DNA of 64,000 bases, taken from contig JBBQTQ010000002.1 of NCBI GenBank assembly GCA_038213135.1, forward strand, positions 1-64,000. The letters are read 5' to 3'. Both the position numbers and the translations under genes were made by a program. Source of the stretch: JBBQTQ01 sp038213135. GTDB lineage: Bacteria > Actinomycetota > Thermoleophilia > Gaiellales > Gaiellaceae. Shown one piece after another: positions 7,251 to 14,602 of this stretch. Position 1 is the stretch's first letter, and every line of letters starts with the position of its first letter. The notes under the pieces were generated by a model. It made no database searches. It saw only the letters and a program-made list of their open reading frames with translations, and was not told the DNA's origin.

Positions 7251-7315
7251 TCGTTCCACAATCAGGCGGCCCGCCGAACCGCAGCTACGCAAGTAGGTTC
7301 ACTCTTGTCAGAACA

Positions 7316-8263
7316 ATGGAAAGGTCTCCAAGCGGCACTGTGGAGGGGGCCTTCTGCGTTGACCCTAGTTCCGGCGTTCGGTGGGCGATTCGGAGTCAGG
7401 ACGACCCGGAGTTGTGGGAGCTCCTGCCGGTCAGGTGCGGGGCGTCGAACCGCTGCGACTACTGCGCGAAGATGACAGCGCTGGAGAATGCGCTCGTCGT
7501 CGAGCTCGACGCGAAGGTCGAGCAGCCAACCGTAGGGTTGACGACGACGACCCGCAACCTCGTCTTCGATCAGGAGACCCTCACCAAGGACATGCGGAAG
7601 CTGATGCGCGCCGAGCGGTCTCTGTGGCGTGCGCTTCGGCGCGAGCTGGGCGTCGAGTCGCTGCTACCCGACCTTCGGTATCTCGGCTTCCTCGAGTGGA
7701 CGACGGGCAAGCACACAGCTGGCCGGCGGCCGCATATCCACCACCTCGTAAAGGGACTCGCACTTGGCGCTGACGAGGCGGCCGAGTTCGAGGCGCGCGT
7801 GTCCGAGCTCTGGCGGCGGTACACCCGTGATTCGTGGGTCGTCGAGTGCCGTCCGCTGCGGACGCCGGTCGGCGCGATCGCCTACCTGACGCTCCACCAC
7901 CACAAGATGGAGCAGGCGCCGCCGAAGGGCGTCAAGCACACGAAGCGCCTTCGCCCGTCGATCAAGCCGCCCTACTTCCACCGGCCGATCGCCGGGCTGC
8001 GGGACGAGGCGCGCGAGCTCCTGGCCGACCGGCGGCTGGCGTGGATCGTCGAGCAGATGATCCAGGGCGAGTTCGTCGACGAATCCGAAGAGCAGCGCGA
8101 CGACGAGCTCCTGGCGGCCGCCGTCGACGACGCTCGCGCGTGGCGCAACGAAAACCCGCCGGTGCTCCTACGCGTCGACGAGCAGCCCGCCGTCGACACG
8201 GAGACCGGCCAGGTCGTCAACCGCGTGACCCGGATTCGCGGCGAAATGAGGGCGGCGGCGTGA
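7316..8263 (+). CDS. HUH-superfamily rolling-circle replication initiator
   Basis: A 315-aa protein. A Cys pair motif (CGASNRCDYC, residues 41-50) precedes motif 1 (TVGLTTTTRN, about residues 72-81). The HUH metal site is HIH at residues 140-142 in RRPHIHHLVKG, and the candidate catalytic tyrosine lies in AIAYLTLHHHK (Tyr190). This is the layout of phage and plasmid Rep endonucleases that nick one strand and start rolling-circle replication. ATG 7316 is chosen over an in-frame GTG at 7166 because third-position GC falls off upstream. The C-terminal part (about 100 aa) is charged and helical. Corticovirus PM2 likewise pairs an HUH Rep with a double-jelly-roll capsid. Confidence 0.8.
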   Translation: MERSPSGTVEGAFCVDPSSGVRWAIRSQDDPELWELLPVRCGASNRCDYCAKMTALENALVVELDAKVEQPTVGLTTTTRNLVFDQETLTKDMRKLMRAERSLWRALRRELGVESLLPDLRYLGFLEWTTGKHTAGRRPHIHHLVKGLALGADEAAEFEARVSELWRRYTRDSWVVECRPLRTPVGAIAYLTLHHHKMEQAPPKGVKHTKRLRPSIKPPYFHRPIAGLRDEARELLADRRLAWIVEQMIQGEFVDESEEQRDDELLAAAVDDARAWRNENPPVLLRVDEQPAVDTETGQVVNRVTRIRGEMRAAA

Positions 8264-8293
8264 CGTCCGCGGTGGGCGCGATTATGGTCGCCC

Positions 8294-8482
8294 GTGCTGC
8301 CGTTCTATCCCTCGCCCGAGGAGTGTTCCGAGGCGTCGCGCCGGCGCTGGGCGAAGGAGCGCGAGCGGAAGAAGAACCTCGAGGCGCTGCTCGACGAGCT
8401 GCACCTGGCGAGGGAGTCTCAGGAGCCGTGGTACATGGACGTTCTGGCCCTGGCCGAGCAGCGCCGTCAGACGGCGGGGTAG
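8294..8482 (+). CDS. Small charged helical protein, intact copy of a duplicated gene
   Basis: A 62-aa protein (MLPFYPSPEECSEASRRRW...). It is Arg/Lys/Glu-rich in the middle (AKERERKKNLEALLDELHLARE) and ends WYMDVLALAEQRRQTAG. A second, frameshifted copy of the same sequence follows at 8647-8817. No family recognised. Confidence 0.45.
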   Translation: MLPFYPSPEECSEASRRRWAKERERKKNLEALLDELHLARESQEPWYMDVLALAEQRRQTAG

Positions 8483-8513
8483 CGCGCGGCTTCATTCCGT
8501 TCGCCGGGTCGCC
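8329..8513 (+). repeat. Direct repeat, copy A
   Basis: About 185 bp repeated at 8647-8845. Differences are one substitution (8350 G versus 8668 C) and a 13-bp insertion (aggggctctctac) in copy B. It covers most of the 62-aa gene and the first bases after it. Confidence 0.9.
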
Positions 8514-8619
8514 GGCCGAACGCGAAGCACTCGACGAGCTCCTACACGAGCTCGCGCGTGAGGCGGCGAATTGGTGCCCGTCGGCGCACCTGGACGACTA
8601 CTCCCGCGGCCGTCTCGAA
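8514..8619 (+). repeat. 106-bp segment, forward copy
   Basis: Directly follows direct-repeat copy A. The exact reverse complement of this segment follows copy B at 8846-8951. A plus-strand open frame crosses it (ALDELLHELAREAANW) but has no clear start. Confidence 0.9.
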
Positions 8620-8646
8620 GGGGCTCTCTACGCGTGCTCGTTGGTG

Positions 8647-8817
8647 CGAGGCGTCGCGCCGGCGCTGCGCGAAGGAGCGCGAGCGGAAGAAGAACCTCGA
8701 GGCGCTGCTCGACGAGCTGCACCTGGCGAGGGAGTCTCAGAGGGGCTCTCTACGGAGCCGTGGTACATGGACGTTCTGGCCCTGGCCGAGCAGCGCCGTC
8801 AGACGGCGGGGTAGCGC
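8647..8817 (+). pseudogene. Frameshifted second copy of the 62-aa gene
   Basis: Matches the gene at 8294-8482 from EASRRRW onward, but a 13-bp insertion after RESQ shifts the frame, so the WYMDVLALAEQ end falls in another frame. The inserted bases (aggggctctctac) also occur at 8619-8631, which suggests they came from recombination rather than random insertion. Confidence 0.6.
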
Positions 8818-8845
8818 GCGGCTTCATTCCGTTCGCCGGGTCGCC
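8647..8845 (+). repeat. Direct repeat, copy B
   Basis: Second copy of 8329-8513 with the 13-bp insertion. Both copies have the word gcgtgctcgttggtgcg on or near a flank: just before copy B at 8632-8648 and again after the inverted segment at 8955-8971. Confidence 0.9.
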
Positions 8846-8951
8846 TTCGAGACGGCCGCGGGAGTAGTCGTCCAGGTGCGCCGACGGGCACCAATTCGCC
8901 GCCTCACGCGCGAGCTCGTGTAGGAGCTCGTCGAGTGCTTCGCGTTCGGCC
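8846..8951 (-). repeat. 106-bp segment, inverted copy
   Basis: Exact reverse complement of 8514-8619, placed at the equivalent position after direct-repeat copy B. The result looks like a tandem duplication in which one unit carries the segment flipped. Confidence 0.9.
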
Positions 8952-9055
8952 GTCGCGTGCTCGTTGGTGCGTACCTGGAATCGGGTGATGGGGCGCGAGA
9001 TGATTCCTGGTTCTGCGTCTTGCGGCGGCGCCCACGATCACCGGGAGGGGGATTC

Positions 9056-9448
9056 GTGACGGACGTTCTGAACGAGCGGCAGCTCGCCGACTTCTTCGGC
9101 GGTTTCGACGGGGGGTGGTCTTTCTGGTTGGCCGCGCTTGCCCTGATCGAGCCCGGCGCTGTTTGCCTGCGACGCTGTGGCGTTGCGACCCTGGCCGCTG
9201 ATGGCGACGGGGAAGGCGAAGTCACCGGCGCGGCAGGCGGTCGCGCGTCGGCGGCAGCGAGTCAACGGCCGCTTCGCCCCTGGTCCCGTGAAGCCGCCCT
9301 CGGCCGATCCGGGGCCGCCGACGGCGCCTCCTGCGGCTCCTCCGGCTACTGGTCGGGTCAGCTATCCAAGACCGGGCGAGGCCCCGGAAGTAGCTACTGG
9401 TGGAAAACCATCCGAGCAGGGGAAAACGAAGCGGGCCGCTACCAGTAA
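9056..9448 (+). CDS. Open frame with excellent ribosome binding site (doubtful length)
   Basis: Starts at GTG 9056 after gggagggg. The first 50 residues (MTDVLNERQLADFFGGFDGG...) look protein-like. After about residue 50 it overlaps, in another frame, the better supported gene at 9201-9599 and becomes low-complexity. It may be a short gene that lost its stop, or a true overlapping gene. No family. Confidence 0.35.
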   Translation: MTDVLNERQLADFFGGFDGGWSFWLAALALIEPGAVCLRRCGVATLAADGDGEGEVTGAAGGRASAAASQRPLRPWSREAALGRSGAADGASCGSSGYWSGQLSKTGRGPGSSYWWKTIRAGENEAGRYQ

Positions 9449-9599
9449 GCGCACCAGTGGCCGGCGCTCTACTGGTGGCGCTACTGGTGCGTCTACTGGT
9501 GCGTCTACTGGTGACGAGACCGTCCAGGAAGCCACCGGGCCGTCTGAGGGGTCGCGTGGCTTCCTGGACGGTCTGAGGGCGCCGGTGGTCGGCCTGTGA
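9201..9599 (+). CDS. Basic, low-complexity viral protein
   Basis: A 132-aa protein from ATG 9201 (MATGKAKSPARQAVARRRQR), rich in Lys/Arg then Pro/Ala, with a Ser/Thr/Gly repeat region (STGGATGASTGASTG, encoded by repeated actggtgcgtct). Its stop overlaps the next GTG start (GTGA), supporting this frame over the overlapping one. Function unknown; a DNA-binding or virion role is possible. Confidence 0.5.
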   Translation: MATGKAKSPARQAVARRRQRVNGRFAPGPVKPPSADPGPPTAPPAAPPATGRVSYPRPGEAPEVATGGKPSEQGKTKRAATSKRTSGRRSTGGATGASTGASTGDETVQEATGPSEGSRGFLDGLRAPVVGL

Positions 9600-10144
9600 G
9601 CCCGCCGAGCGAGCGCCGCCTCGCGGTTGACCCTGGCCCGCCGCCGGCGCCGCCGGTTGAGGGTGAGCCGCCGATCGAGGACGCGGAGCTCGTCGAGCCG
9701 GGGACCGCGCTCGTCCAGCTCGAAGAGTGGGAGGTGGCGACGGTCGGGATGCTCCTAAAGGTGCCCTTGTTCGGACTGCATGTCACGGTAGGTCGGGACG
9801 GGCCGCCGCGGGCGTTTCTGCCGGACGATGACGAGTTGCACGAGATCGCGGCGCCGGCGACCCGGATGCTCAACAAGAGTGACCGGCTTCGCCGCCTCGC
9901 CGGTCGCGTCGACCCGATCGCGTTCGCCGGCCTGCTAGGCATCTTCCTCGTCAACGAGGCCCGCGAGGTGGCCGCCTGGAAAGCCGGCGAGGCGCCGGCG
10001 GACGCGCCGCCGGATATGGACGTCGTCGACCTCGGCGTCGCCGCCTACGCGAACGAGGGCGAACGGCGTGAGGCTGAAGTGCGGCTCGCAGGTGTTCGCC
10101 GCTGGCGCCCGCCTGTCGTCCCCGACGAAGACGGCGCCGCGTGA
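9596..10144 (+). CDS. Hypothetical viral protein
   Basis: A 182-aa protein with a Pro-rich N-terminus (GPPPAPPVEGEPP) and a helical core (EEWEVATVGMLLKVPLFGLHVTVGRDG ... GLLGIFLVNEAREVAAWK). Overlaps neighbours by 4 bp on both sides. No family recognised. Confidence 0.6.
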   Translation: MSPPSERRLAVDPGPPPAPPVEGEPPIEDAELVEPGTALVQLEEWEVATVGMLLKVPLFGLHVTVGRDGPPRAFLPDDDELHEIAAPATRMLNKSDRLRRLAGRVDPIAFAGLLGIFLVNEAREVAAWKAGEAPADAPPDMDVVDLGVAAYANEGERREAEVRLAGVRRWRPPVVPDEDGAA

Positions 10145-10566
10145 GCGAGTACGACGTCGACCCGGCGAACGGCTCCGAAGTCGTCGGCGAGCACGCCGCC
10201 GACGGAAGGCCGAATAGCGAGCCGAATAGCGAGCCGAATAGCGAGCCGCAATCCGCGCCGGAAGCCGAGGTCGTGAGTTACACGGTCGGCGAGAAGATCC
10301 TTTCGCTACTCGATGTCGCGTTGAACGCCGAACCAACAGACGCGGCAACCGCGGGGGCTATGCGGGCGGTGAAGGCGGCGCAGCGGTTCGGGTTGCTGCG
10401 AATGGTCACGAAGCTTTTTCCGCCATTGGACGATGAGGACGCGTGGCATCAGTGGCTCGCCCTGGCGGTCGGCGTCTGCCTGAACCTGCCAAGTGACGGT
10501 GTCGAGCTCGACCCGGTCATCTGCAAGCGCATGGGCGCCGAGGTGCTCGGACGCATGCTCGCGTGA
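10141..10566 (+). CDS. Hypothetical viral protein with NSEP repeats
   Basis: A 141-aa protein. Residues 25-36 are three NSEP units from a 12-bp tandem repeat (10210-10245). The C-terminal 95 residues are helical (EKILSLLDVALNAEPTDAATAGAMRAVKAAQRFGLL). No signal peptide. No family recognised. Confidence 0.6.
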   Translation: MSEYDVDPANGSEVVGEHAADGRPNSEPNSEPNSEPQSAPEAEVVSYTVGEKILSLLDVALNAEPTDAATAGAMRAVKAAQRFGLLRMVTKLFPPLDDEDAWHQWLALAVGVCLNLPSDGVELDPVICKRMGAEVLGRMLA

Positions 10567-10838
10567 CCGGCCTCAGCTTCGGTGACGAGCTCGACGAGCT
10601 CCGCGTACAAGCGGGGCTCTCCTGGGAAGAGCTCGCCCGGCGCTCCCAGGTGAGCGCCACCTACCTGAAGGATCTCGCGCACGGCCGCCGCGGGCAACGC
10701 TGGCCCTCCGAACGAGTCGTCGGCCAGGTCGCCGCCGCGCTCGACGTCCCGCCGGAGCGCTTCCGGCTGACGCGCGCCCGCGTCGTGCTCGAGTCACCGG
10801 CCGCGATCGACCGGGCGTTCGTCTGGCTCCGAAGGTGA
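10563..10838 (+). CDS. XRE-type helix-turn-helix protein
   Basis: A 91-aa protein with a Cro/C1-type HTH in residues 8-65 (LDELRVQAGLSWEELARRSQVSATYLKDLAHGRRGQRWPSERVVGQVAAALDVPP). It is the only clear HTH regulator in the virus and therefore the best candidate for lysogeny or early/late control. It sits inside a co-oriented gene run with 4-bp overlaps rather than divergently, which is unusual for a phage repressor. Confidence 0.75.
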   Translation: MTGLSFGDELDELRVQAGLSWEELARRSQVSATYLKDLAHGRRGQRWPSERVVGQVAAALDVPPERFRLTRARVVLESPAAIDRAFVWLRR

Positions 10839-11044
10839 GCCGCGTCCCGCCATCCTTCCGCGACGGGTCGCTCCCGCCGCCCGCCGGCGGTGATAGCTCG
10901 CTCTTCGTCTGGCCCTGCGGCTGCGTCACCTCGGGCTCGCGAACCGGGCCGCTCGTCCAGGACTGCGGCGACCAGCGCTGCTACCGCCGCACCGCGCCCG
11001 CGGTCCGCCGGCTCAGCCGCTCCGACCGGCGGCGGCTCCTGTGA
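10835..11044 (+). CDS. Small Cys-containing viral protein
   Basis: A 69-aa protein with WPCGCVTSGSRTGPLVQDCGDQRC, a possible four-Cys zinc site, and a basic C-terminus (RRLSRSDRRRLL). Overlaps both neighbours. No family recognised. Confidence 0.5.
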   Translation: MSRVPPSFRDGSLPPPAGGDSSLFVWPCGCVTSGSRTGPLVQDCGDQRCYRRTAPAVRRLSRSDRRRLL

Positions 11045-11190
11045 TCGCTCTCTACCTGTGGCTCCACTTCTTCCTCGGCGCGCTCGCGACTGTGGCTGGC
11101 GTCTTCTACGGATGGGGGGCAGTCGCAGGTGTCGCGCTCGCTTACGTTGGTGGGCGTGTCGCCGGCTGGCTCCTGGGTTTCGGGGCGTGA
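11041..11190 (+). CDS. 49-residue two-helix membrane peptide
   Basis: GTG start overlapping the previous stop. Two hydrophobic stretches (LYLWLHFFLGALATVAGVFY and GAVAGVALAYVGGRVAGWLL). It lies directly before the packaging ATPase, overlapping it by 4 bp, where membrane viruses often encode membrane-embedded packaging-vertex or virion proteins. Confidence 0.55.
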   Translation: MIALYLWLHFFLGALATVAGVFYGWGAVAGVALAYVGGRVAGWLLGFGA

Positions 11191-11876
11191 TCGGCTACCA
11201 GGAGCGGACGCTGCTGGCGGGGATGACGCAGTCGGGGAAGAGCGAGCTCGCGAACTACCTCTTTAGCTTGCTCCGTGTCCGCCGGATCGTGATTGACTCG
11301 AAGGGGGAGTGGACGTTGCCGGGCGTGAAGTGCTGGCATCTCCGGGCGCGTGATCGGGAGGGCGCGAGGTTCGAGGTGGACGGGATCGACTGGCAGGCGC
11401 CGATCATCCACATCCGTCATGCGTGGCTCGGGCATGGGGACGGGTCGCGGGAGCAGTTGGAGGCGCTGTTCGCTCGGATCGCTCGGCTGCCGCCGCCGTC
11501 GACGACCGTGCTGCACGAGGCGTACGCGGTGAGCTCGGCGACCTGGACGCCGGCGGGGCTCCTGCAGCACGTCACGGCCGGGCAGGGGCGCGGGCATGGG
11601 CTGATCGTCTGCACGCAGCGGCCCCGGAACATCGCGACGGTGCTGAAGACGGAGGCGAGCCACGTGTTCGTCTTCCCGCCGTTGACGACGGATGATCTCG
11701 ACGAGGCGATTAGCGGTGTCCCGTTCCTCCCCAGGTCGCAGGCGCTCGAGCTCGCCGCCACGGTGCCGAAGTACGGCTACCTATGGGCTGACCGCAACGA
11801 GCGCCGCACGGACGTCGGCGACCCCCTCCCGGATTACCTGCGTGCGGACACGGCGAAGCTGATCCGCCGCGCTTAG
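11187..11876 (+). CDS. A32/P9-type genome packaging ATPase
   Basis: A 229-aa FtsK/HerA-fold ATPase of minimal size. The Walker A motif is GMTQSGKSE (residues 12-20). The Walker B-like strand TTVLHEAYAV has His in place of the usual Asp before the Glu, and CTQRPRNIATVLKTEASHVF carries the TQ-P sensor typical of PRD1 P9-like packaging ATPases. It lacks the long membrane domain and DNA-translocation tail of FtsK. These enzymes pump DNA into preformed membrane-containing capsids. GTG 11187 overlaps the upstream membrane peptide. Gene order ATPase, small gene, capsid protein fits viruses with a jelly-roll capsid. Confidence 0.85.
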   Translation: MIGYQERTLLAGMTQSGKSELANYLFSLLRVRRIVIDSKGEWTLPGVKCWHLRARDREGARFEVDGIDWQAPIIHIRHAWLGHGDGSREQLEALFARIARLPPPSTTVLHEAYAVSSATWTPAGLLQHVTAGQGRGHGLIVCTQRPRNIATVLKTEASHVFVFPPLTTDDLDEAISGVPFLPRSQALELAATVPKYGYLWADRNERRTDVGDPLPDYLRADTAKLIRRA

Positions 11877-11916
11877 GCGCGCCGGAGCGCCGAAGCGGCG
11901 GAGCGGCGGCGCGCCT
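11876..11916. repeat. Inverted repeat after the packaging ATPase gene
   Basis: ggcgcgccg and cggcgcgcc frame a GC-rich spacer directly after the ATPase stop codon. A strong stem that could attenuate or terminate transcription between early and capsid genes. No T-run. Confidence 0.45.
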
Positions 11917-11943
11917 TGCCGATGGGTAGGGGTGGGTGCGAGG

Positions 11944-12090
11944 GTGCGCGCCGTGAAGCTCGGACGGTTCACCTTCGGTTACGTCGTCAGCGTCGGGATC
12001 GCGGCGGTCGTCTTCATTCTCGCCCTGAAGTGGGCGGGGCATCGCTTCCCGCAGGTCCCGGTCGTCGGCGCCGTCGCTCGCGCGATCTAA
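11944..12090 (+). CDS. 48-residue single-TM virion-type peptide
   Basis: MRAVKLGRFTFGYVVSVG... with one strong helix (YVVSVGIAAVVFILALKWAG). Start is GTG 11944 or GTG 11953, both in frame. It stands alone between the hairpin and the next gene. Fits the many mini membrane proteins of this virus. Confidence 0.5.
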   Translation: MRAVKLGRFTFGYVVSVGIAAVVFILALKWAGHRFPQVPVVGAVARAI

Positions 12091-12093
12091 GCG

Positions 12094-12636
12094 ATGAGCG
12101 ACTACGAGCCCGATCAGACTTCCCCGCCGGCGTCCTCGACGCCCGAGGCTGGGATGCACCCGACAGAAGCCGCGCAGGCGTCCACCGTCACCTCGACGGA
12201 CGAGCCCAGCTCGGACGCGAAGCCTGTGCAGGCTCCGCAGTTCGGTGGGGCGACTCCGGACGAGTCATTGGCCGCGGCTGTGAAGTTGCAGGGCGAGCCG
12301 GGCTACGTCAGCTCGAAGCCGATGCTCTCCACGGGCTCTTGGGGTGCCGAGGTCGCGGAGCTCGCCGACTTGCTGGCGAAGGCCGGCTACCCGAACCATG
12401 TCGCGGCCGGTCTCGCGGCGCCGATGCTCAGCGATGAGCTGATGCGTTCGGTGCGCGCCTTCCAGGACGCCAACCAGGTCGACCCGACTTCGGCGCAGGA
12501 CGGTGCCGCCCCGCTGATCCGGAAGGATCACGAGGGGATCGTCGACGCCGCCACCTGGGCCGCCCTGTACAAGAGCGCCGGCCAGGATCAGGCGGGGCTC
12601 GCGATCCGTGAGCGCTACCCGATGGCGGCGGCCTGA
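12094..12636 (+). CDS. Viral protein with peptidoglycan-binding-like domain
   Basis: A 180-aa protein. The first 70 residues are Ser/Thr/Pro-rich and likely unstructured. The rest (GSWGAEVAELADLLAKAGYP ... MRSVRAFQDANQ ... GIVDAATWAALYKS) has the helical spacing of a PG_binding_1 domain. ATG start; the stop overlaps the capsid gene start. It may be a minor virion or vertex protein that touches the cell wall on entry. Confidence 0.55.
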   Translation: MSDYEPDQTSPPASSTPEAGMHPTEAAQASTVTSTDEPSSDAKPVQAPQFGGATPDESLAAAVKLQGEPGYVSSKPMLSTGSWGAEVAELADLLAKAGYPNHVAAGLAAPMLSDELMRSVRAFQDANQVDPTSAQDGAAPLIRKDHEGIVDAATWAALYKSAGQDQAGLAIRERYPMAAA

Positions 12637-13886
12637 TGGACACCGCGAAGACTCGCGCTTTCGAGCGCGCCCGCCGCTACCAGGCCCGCCACGGCCGTTC
12701 CCTCGAAGAGGGCCAGATCATGGCCGCGATCGCGCACCGTCGCCGCGGCGCGAACCTCGACGATCCGGTGATCGCCGGCATGGTCGAGCTCGGCATCGGG
12801 CCGATCCTCGGCGGCGCCACCGGCTCCACTCCCGCGGCGACGTTCGCGACCGTCCCGAGCGACAGCTTCTTCGTGATCGCGCCCGAGGTGTTCGACGAGG
12901 CGACAATCCTGAACGTCTGGCAGTCCGCGCAGAAAGCCTTGCCGGCGCTGGGTCAGGGCGACGGCTTCGATCTCCCCGGCCGCGGTCTCTTGGCCGAGAT
13001 CGAGATCATCTTCACGGGGACGGCGACGAACACGCTGAACGGCGGCACCGTCACCTACACGGACTATTGGCCCTACGGCATCCTCGACAACATCCGCTTT
13101 AGCGTGAACGGCTCCCCGCTCTTGAACGCTCAGGGCCAGTCCTACGAGTACCGCCGCCAGGTGATCACCCGGAAGGCTCCGGACGCGATGACCTCGGCGC
13201 CGACGGCGACGGGGGCGAACACGGTCGAGGTTCACTGGATCGTCCCGATCGCCGACAACATGGTCAACCTCTGGGGCGCGATCCTCACCCAGTCCGACGA
13301 CCTGTACGCGCGCCTCGACTTCACGGTGGCCGCGCAGTCCAAGCTCGTCGCGCTGACAGGTGGCGCCACCATGACGCTCACCGGAAACCTGCAGCTCACC
13401 TACTTCGCCTTCGACGTGCCGATCGTCCCGATCGCCAACATGGGCGAGAAGGGCGTCCTCCCCGACACCGATGTCTTGCACCGCTTCAGCGAGTTCTCGG
13501 TGCCCGTCCTGGCGAACGGGGACACGGAGCTGAAGTTGCAGCAGACCGCCGGCGAGATCGAGCGGATCATCCTCTTCATCGACAACGTCGGCAGCCTGCT
13601 CGACGCCGCGAGCTGGAACACGATCCGTTTCCAGTTCGCCGAGACCGAGGAGCCGTACACGATCCTCGCCCACAACCTTCTCTCAAAGAACGCGCGCAAC
13701 TACCTGGGGCGGATCACGCCGAAGGCGGCGGTCATCGACTTCGCCTTCTGGAACCAGCGCCGCGACGCCCTCTATCCGAAGGGCGTGGCGAACCCGAAGG
13801 TGATCGTCAGCCTCCCGTCGACGGTCACGCCGAACGCCGGCGCCCGCTTGTTCGGCGTTCAGGAGTCCCTCGTCGGCGGCGCGTAG
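12636..13886 (+). CDS. Candidate double-jelly-roll major capsid protein
   Basis: A 416-aa protein, close in size to PRD1 P3 (about 394 aa). After a basic helical N-terminus (AFERARRYQARHGR) it is almost all beta-strand. Segment YWPYGILDNIRFSVNGSPLL, then HWIVPIADNMVNLWGAILTQ and the long strands that follow, match the pattern of double-jelly-roll capsid proteins: strand, ligand-like loop, then a 'vPla...L.GaL..q' stretch leading to the second barrel. It is the longest structural gene, sits two genes after the packaging ATPase and has no signal peptide. Fold assignment rests on pattern and context, so a structure prediction is the key test. Confidence 0.7.
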   Translation: MDTAKTRAFERARRYQARHGRSLEEGQIMAAIAHRRRGANLDDPVIAGMVELGIGPILGGATGSTPAATFATVPSDSFFVIAPEVFDEATILNVWQSAQKALPALGQGDGFDLPGRGLLAEIEIIFTGTATNTLNGGTVTYTDYWPYGILDNIRFSVNGSPLLNAQGQSYEYRRQVITRKAPDAMTSAPTATGANTVEVHWIVPIADNMVNLWGAILTQSDDLYARLDFTVAAQSKLVALTGGATMTLTGNLQLTYFAFDVPIVPIANMGEKGVLPDTDVLHRFSEFSVPVLANGDTELKLQQTAGEIERIILFIDNVGSLLDAASWNTIRFQFAETEEPYTILAHNLLSKNARNYLGRITPKAAVIDFAFWNQRRDALYPKGVANPKVIVSLPSTVTPNAGARLFGVQESLVGGA

Positions 13887-13895
13887 GCCGGCGTC

Positions 13896-14045
13896 GTGCG
13901 CTCCACTCTCAAGCAGGTTCTCGCCGCCACCTTCGGCCTCGCCGCCCTCGTCATCGTGCTCGAGCACGCCGGCGGTTTCTCGAAGGTCCTCGCCTCCGGC
14001 GCGTCGGCGTATTCGACCGGCTTCAAGGCGCTGACGAAGGTCTAG
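13896..14045 (+). CDS. 49-residue single-TM virion-type peptide
   Basis: GTG start 9 bp after the capsid gene. Basic N-terminus, helix QVLAATFGLAALVIVLEHAG, then a Ser/Gly-rich tail. Part of a series of mini membrane proteins (13896-14931) that directly follow the capsid gene, as in membrane-containing viruses. Confidence 0.55.
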   Translation: MRSTLKQVLAATFGLAALVIVLEHAGGFSKVLASGASAYSTGFKALTKV

Positions 14046-14049
14046 CCGG

Positions 14050-14343
14050 ATGCGGCTCGGGATTCTCAACAACGGTGACCCCGGCCTGTACCGCTCCCAG
14101 CGTGGCCGTGCCGGCGCCGATCACCTGATGGCCCCCGATGTGGGGCAGGGTGGCCGCTACGTCATCACCACCGGCGAGGCGGACATGGCCAACGGTGCGA
14201 TCGCGGCGCTGCCGGCGAACTGGCGGCGCGCGTTCGATCCGCACTCGGCGGGCTTCGCCGTCTTGGTCCTGGGCGTGATCCTCTTCCTGATCCACGCCCG
14301 CTTCGGCGCGAAGCTGACTGTCGGCGGAGCGGTCTCGAAGTAG
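14050..14343 (+). CDS. Single-TM viral protein
   Basis: A 97-aa protein. A soluble N-terminal 65 residues (MRLGILNNGDPGLYRSQRG) are followed by a helix SAGFAVLVLGVILFLIHARFG and a short tail. Likely a virion membrane protein. No family recognised. Confidence 0.6.
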   Translation: MRLGILNNGDPGLYRSQRGRAGADHLMAPDVGQGGRYVITTGEADMANGAIAALPANWRRAFDPHSAGFAVLVLGVILFLIHARFGAKLTVGGAVSK

Positions 14344-14354
14344 CGAGGCTGCCC

Positions 14355-14474
14355 GTGGAGACCTTCGCGGAAATCCTGCTCGCCCTCCTCGTCGTCGGCT
14401 TCGTCAAGGGGTACATCGGCGGCGGCTGGAACGGCGCCTTTCACTTCCTCAAGGTGAAGGTGGTGGGCGCGTGA
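14355..14474 (+). CDS. 39-residue single-TM peptide
   Basis: METFAEILLALLVVGFVKGY followed by IGGGWNGAFHFLKVKVVGA. Start is GTG 14355; GTGA overlap with the next gene supports translation. Confidence 0.5.
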   Translation: METFAEILLALLVVGFVKGYIGGGWNGAFHFLKVKVVGA

Positions 14475-14602
14475 AGGGCTACGGCGCCTCGGCGATTCTG
14501 CTCTTCCTGATCGGCCTCGCGATCGTCGCGCGCACCATCCGCGGCACCGGCTCCGGCGGCGGCTCGCACCTCATCAAACGCGTCCGGACCCTGGGGCTCT
14601 AG
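14471..14602 (+). CDS. 43-residue single-TM peptide
   Basis: MKGYGASAILLFLIGLAIVA then a basic Gly/Arg tail ending LIKRVRTLGL. Starts in the stop of the previous gene; its last base is the first base of the next start (TAGTG). Confidence 0.5.
   Translation: MKGYGASAILLFLIGLAIVARTIRGTGSGGGSHLIKRVRTLGL

Noticed and set aside
7166..7315. N-terminal 50-codon extension of rep
   Set aside because: In frame, but third-position GC is low, the residues are not protein-like, and a hairpin lies there; ATG 7316 is preferred.
12094..13886. Two single-jelly-roll capsid proteins of the P23-77 type
   Set aside because: The small-then-large gene order after the ATPase fits, but the 180-aa protein is low-complexity plus helical rather than a beta barrel, and the 416-aa protein is long enough for two barrels.
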